From contig JALRJT010000151.1 of the NCBI GenBank assembly GCA_023254985.1, forward strand, positions 1-7,983: a stretch of 7,983 nucleotides of DNA. The letters are read 5' to 3'. The translations under genes and the position numbers were made by a program. Below, piece after piece: positions 5,690 to 7,983 of this stretch. The DNA comes from Ilumatobacteraceae bacterium (GTDB lineage: Bacteria; Actinomycetota; Acidimicrobiia; Acidimicrobiales; Ilumatobacteraceae). The notes beneath the pieces are model-generated. The model saw nothing but the letters and a program-made list of their open reading frames with translations, was not told the DNA's origin and did not search any database. The stretch's first letter is position 1. Every line of letters starts with the position of its first letter.

Positions 5690-7834
5690 ATGGCATCCAA
5701 GCCCCGAAAGGGCTCCGTTTCGTCGCGCCCCAAGGCGGCCTCACCTCGGCGCCATGTCGCGCGCTCGCACGGCTTGGATGACGACCTCGACGAGATCCAC
5801 GACTATCGACGGGAGAGGCGCCCGTCGCTCATCAAGACGGTGATCGCCGGGCGGGAGCACGAGTTCGGCGGGATTGCCTTGGTGTGCCTCGGAATCGTGC
5901 TTTGCCTGTCCATCTATCTCCATGTGGCTGGGCCCCTCGGCCGCGGCTTGGACACGATGTTTGCCTTCTTCCTCGGTCTCGGACGCTTCATTGCTCCGAT
6001 CGGATTCATTGCTGGCGGAATCGCCCTCATGAAACGGGCCACGCTGGAGCATCGCATTCGAGTCACCTTTGGGATCGTCACGCTGATCGTCGCTGAGTTG
6101 TCGATTGCACACGTCTTGATCGCAACGACCGACGTCTCTTCGCTGCGTAACGCCGGCGGAGCTATCGGTTGGCTACTTGGCGCACCGCTCAGTCGGATGA
6201 CTACCGACGTGGTGAGCGTGCTCATCTTGCTCACCGTGATGTTCTGCGCGGTGCTGTTGATCACCGGGAACAATCCCGTCGAGTTGTATCGACGAATCTC
6301 TGCGTGGGCCAACGGTGTGTCGGCGAGCGCACGCCGTGCGTCTCGTCATAACGAGATCGACGAGTCGGAGTTTGAAGACGACGATCGTCGTGGACCAGAG
6401 TTCTACGACATCTCACTCGATGAGGAATTCGGCTCGCGTCACGAAGAAGCAGAAGAGCGTCCACGTCGCGAGCGCAAGAAGCGTAAGGAGCGTCGCGAAG
6501 CCCCAGCGCCGAGTCCCGCTCCGTCGCTCACCCCGACCGCCAAGCAGGTGTTGAAGGCCGAGCCGCAACAGATGCCACTCGGTCCAGGAGCCCAGCCGAG
6601 CGTGTGGAGCCTGCCGAATCTCGATCTGCTCACCGTCACGCGACATGAAAAGGCCGATGAGCGCCTCGTACGTGACCGTGGCGAACTGCTCGTCAACGCA
6701 CTCAAGGAACACAACGTCGAGACCGAACTCGTCGGTTACACCCGCGGGCCGACGGTTACCCGCTACGAGCTGTCTCTCGGTGGTGGTGTGAAGGTCGCGA
6801 AGGTGACCTCGTTGTCGAAAGACATCGCCTACACGATGGCGGCAACCGACGTGCGCATCTTGGCGCCGATCCCGGGCAAGTCAGCCATCGGTATCGAAGT
6901 GCCGAACGCGCAGCGTGAACTCGTTTCGCTCGGTGACTTGATGGTGTCGTCCGAAGCACGTTCCGCGATGCACCCTCTCGATGTCGGCGTCGGCAAGGAC
7001 ATCGCCGGTCGTTCGGTGTTCCTCAACATCTCCACGACTCCGCACATGCTGATCGCTGGTACGACCGGCGCAGGTAAGTCGAGTGCGATCAACTGCATCA
7101 TCACCTCGATCCTGATGCGCTCGACACCAGACCAAGTGCGCCTCATCTTGATCGACCCGAAGCAGGTCGAGATGGCGCAGTACGCACGATTGCCACACCT
7201 CTTGACGCCACCGGTGACGAACCCCAAGAAGGCCGCGAATGCCCTCGGCTGGGCGGTGAAGGAAATGGAGCGTCGCTACGACTTGCTGGTCGAAGCCGGC
7301 TTTCGTGACATCGTCGGGTACAACGCCGCATACGACCGCGGTGACTTGAACGAAGAGTCCGTCGAAGGAAGTCAGTTCGCCCGCATGCCCTACATCCTCG
7401 TCGTCGTGGATGAGTTGAACGACCTCATGATGGTGGCTGCGCGTGACGTGGAGGAGTGCATCACCCGCATCGCCCAGAAGGCGCGCGCAGTCGGCATTCA
7501 CCTCATCGTGGCGACGCAGCGTCCGAGCGTGAACGTCATCACTGGTGTGATCAAGGCGAACATCCCTGCACGCATGGCGTTTGCTGTGTCGTCGCTGACC
7601 GACAGCCGAGTGATCTTGGATCAACCTGGTGCGGAGAAGTTGATCGGTAAGGGTGACATGCTGATGCTCCCCTTCTCTTTAACCCTTCCCCAAATATTCA
7701 AAAATATAAATGGATGTTTGGTTTCTTGGCAGAAACACTTAGAGGAACTCATAAAGATAATACTCTTCATACCATTGAACTTAAAAGAAATTTTTTTATT
7801 TCTATTTATTAATCCACCTGTTTCTATTCTATAA
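5690..7834 (+). CDS. ftsK: DNA translocase FtsK/SpoIIIE, 3' end replaced
   Basis: FtsK is a membrane-anchored hexameric motor that pumps chromosomal DNA through the division septum. Four membrane segments lie near residues 58-78, 91-113, 125-145 and 172-192. A charged, Arg/Glu-rich and then Pro-rich linker runs to about 300. The alpha domain (HNVETELVGYTRGPTVTRYE region, PGKSAIGIEVPN) follows, and then the RecA-like motor with Walker A G457-TTGAG-K463-S and Walker B ILVVVDE (D574, E575). Homology holds through QPGAEKLIGKGDMLMLP (P661, base 7672). Family members continue with a GASKP-type segment and the DNA-reading winged-helix gamma domain. Instead, 53 unrelated Leu/Ile/Phe/Asn/Lys-rich residues run to a stop at 7834, coded by AT-rich DNA. 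The motor end and gamma domain are therefore missing. I infer a rearrangement or a false assembly join rather than a functional variant. The identity of the intact part is certain. Confidence 0.93.
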   Translation: MASKPRKGSVSSRPKAASPRRHVARSHGLDDDLDEIHDYRRERRPSLIKTVIAGREHEFGGIALVCLGIVLCLSIYLHVAGPLGRGLDTMFAFFLGLGRFIAPIGFIAGGIALMKRATLEHRIRVTFGIVTLIVAELSIAHVLIATTDVSSLRNAGGAIGWLLGAPLSRMTTDVVSVLILLTVMFCAVLLITGNNPVELYRRISAWANGVSASARRASRHNEIDESEFEDDDRRGPEFYDISLDEEFGSRHEEAEERPRRERKKRKERREAPAPSPAPSLTPTAKQVLKAEPQQMPLGPGAQPSVWSLPNLDLLTVTRHEKADERLVRDRGELLVNALKEHNVETELVGYTRGPTVTRYELSLGGGVKVAKVTSLSKDIAYTMAATDVRILAPIPGKSAIGIEVPNAQRELVSLGDLMVSSEARSAMHPLDVGVGKDIAGRSVFLNISTTPHMLIAGTTGAGKSSAINCIITSILMRSTPDQVRLILIDPKQVEMAQYARLPHLLTPPVTNPKKAANALGWAVKEMERRYDLLVEAGFRDIVGYNAAYDRGDLNEESVEGSQFARMPYILVVVDELNDLMMVAARDVEECITRIAQKARAVGIHLIVATQRPSVNVITGVIKANIPARMAFAVSSLTDSRVILDQPGAEKLIGKGDMLMLPFSLTLPQIFKNINGCLVSWQKHLEELIKIILFIPLNLKEIFLFLFINPPVSIL

Positions 7835-7844
7835 CTTTGAGTCA
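7673..7844. other. AT-rich stretch unrelated to the surrounding DNA
   Basis: About 28% GC (44 of 160 bases in 7681-7840), against 60-67% in two ftsK lines I counted. It begins at the exact point where FtsK homology ends and runs to the stop codon of the minus-strand regulator. It contains a weak inverted repeat, AGAAAT-T6-ATTTCT (7786-7803). No gene, tRNA, IS end or target-site duplication is recognisable. It may be the 3' intergenic region of the minus-strand gene from a lower-GC genome, a small insertion, or assembly error. Confidence 0.7.
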
Positions 7845-7983
7845 TTAAGCAATTTCTTCGTTGCGTTCGGCAATCATTGAATCCTGAAGTGACGCTTTTA
7901 CGAAGTCCATGTGTGCCTCAACCGCGGCGCGTGCGGCTGTGGGATCACGTTCTTGGATCGCGGTATTGATCGCCTTGTGTTGG
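7845..7983 (-). CDS. GntR-family regulator, C-terminal end of the FCD domain (partial)
   Basis: Read on the minus strand from the window edge to TAA at 7847-7845, this gives 45 residues. They begin QHKAINTAIQERDPTAARAA, continue VEAHMDFV and end AERNEEIA. The pattern H..I..AI..RD...AR.A...H...V is the characteristic last two helices of the FCD ligand-binding domain of FadR-subfamily GntR regulators, with the final His usually a metal or ligand contact. The DNA-binding N-terminus lies outside the window, so the target pathway cannot be guessed. GC is about 52%, lower than the other genes here, and it faces ftsK across the AT-rich stretch, so it may come from a different genome than the rest. 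Confidence 0.75.
   Translation of the reverse strand, partial: QHKAINTAIQERDPTAARAAVEAHMDFVKASLQDSMIAERNEEIA

Noticed and set aside
7786..7803. AGAAAT-T6-ATTTCT inverted repeat as a terminator of the minus-strand regulator
   Set aside because: An all-AT weak stem of six pairs in a 28% GC stretch, expected by chance; no GC-rich stem precedes the T-run.
7663..7812. Alternative plus-strand frame through the AT-rich stretch (contains KWMFGFLAETLRGTH)
   Set aside because: It has some protein-like character, but no recognisable family, no start codon with context, and its left end lies in ftsK coding sequence. Too short to support.
7621..7845. 74-residue minus-strand open frame over the AT-rich stretch and ftsK
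   Set aside because: Its C-terminal third is antisense to conserved FtsK codons and the rest has no recognisable family.

Overview
The window reads as high-GC actinobacterial chromosome, probably of the Acidimicrobiia type. That placement is inferred from the dapA-rnj-ftsK gene order, the protein sequences and the codon bias; no marker gene fixes the lineage. About 7.67 kb is compositionally uniform (roughly 60-65% GC in the lines I counted). The last ~310 bases differ: an AT-rich stretch of about 28% GC, then the end of another gene at about 52% GC.

Layout. (1) Bases 1-846 hold the 3' part of a ferritin-like di-iron protein gene. (2) Bases 893-3453 hold dapA (lysine/diaminopimelate synthesis) and rnj (ribonuclease J), overlapping by one base and on the same strand. 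(3) Bases 3464-5636 hold a divergent sulfur-response module. On the minus strand a 54-residue Cys-rich protein is followed by a CsoR/CstR-family repressor. On the plus strand is a persulfide dioxygenase-rhodanese fusion carrying three rhodanese domains. The two start codons lie only 23 bases apart. A 16-bp palindrome of CsoR/CstR-operator type sits between them, over the -10 elements of two overlapping promoters, both of which predict leaderless mRNAs. (4) From 5690 runs ftsK, coding the DNA translocase with four membrane segments and a RecA-like motor. (5) At about 7672 the FtsK homology stops abruptly inside the motor domain and AT-rich unrelated DNA begins. It abuts the C-terminal end of a GntR-family (FCD domain) regulator on the minus strand, which runs off the window.

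How it fits together. In mycobacteria and streptomycetes dapA, rnj and ftsK lie near each other, so the sulfur module appears to be lodged in an old housekeeping neighbourhood. The expected circuit, by analogy with the staphylococcal cst system, is that the repressor senses persulfide through two cysteines, releases the shared operator, and de-represses both the fusion enzyme and its own operon with the small Cys-rich protein. No sulfide:quinone oxidoreductase gene is visible here.

The main points to follow up are the symmetrical leaderless divergent promoter, the unnamed small Cys-rich protein, the extra rhodanese domain, and the FtsK breakpoint, which may be an assembly chimera.
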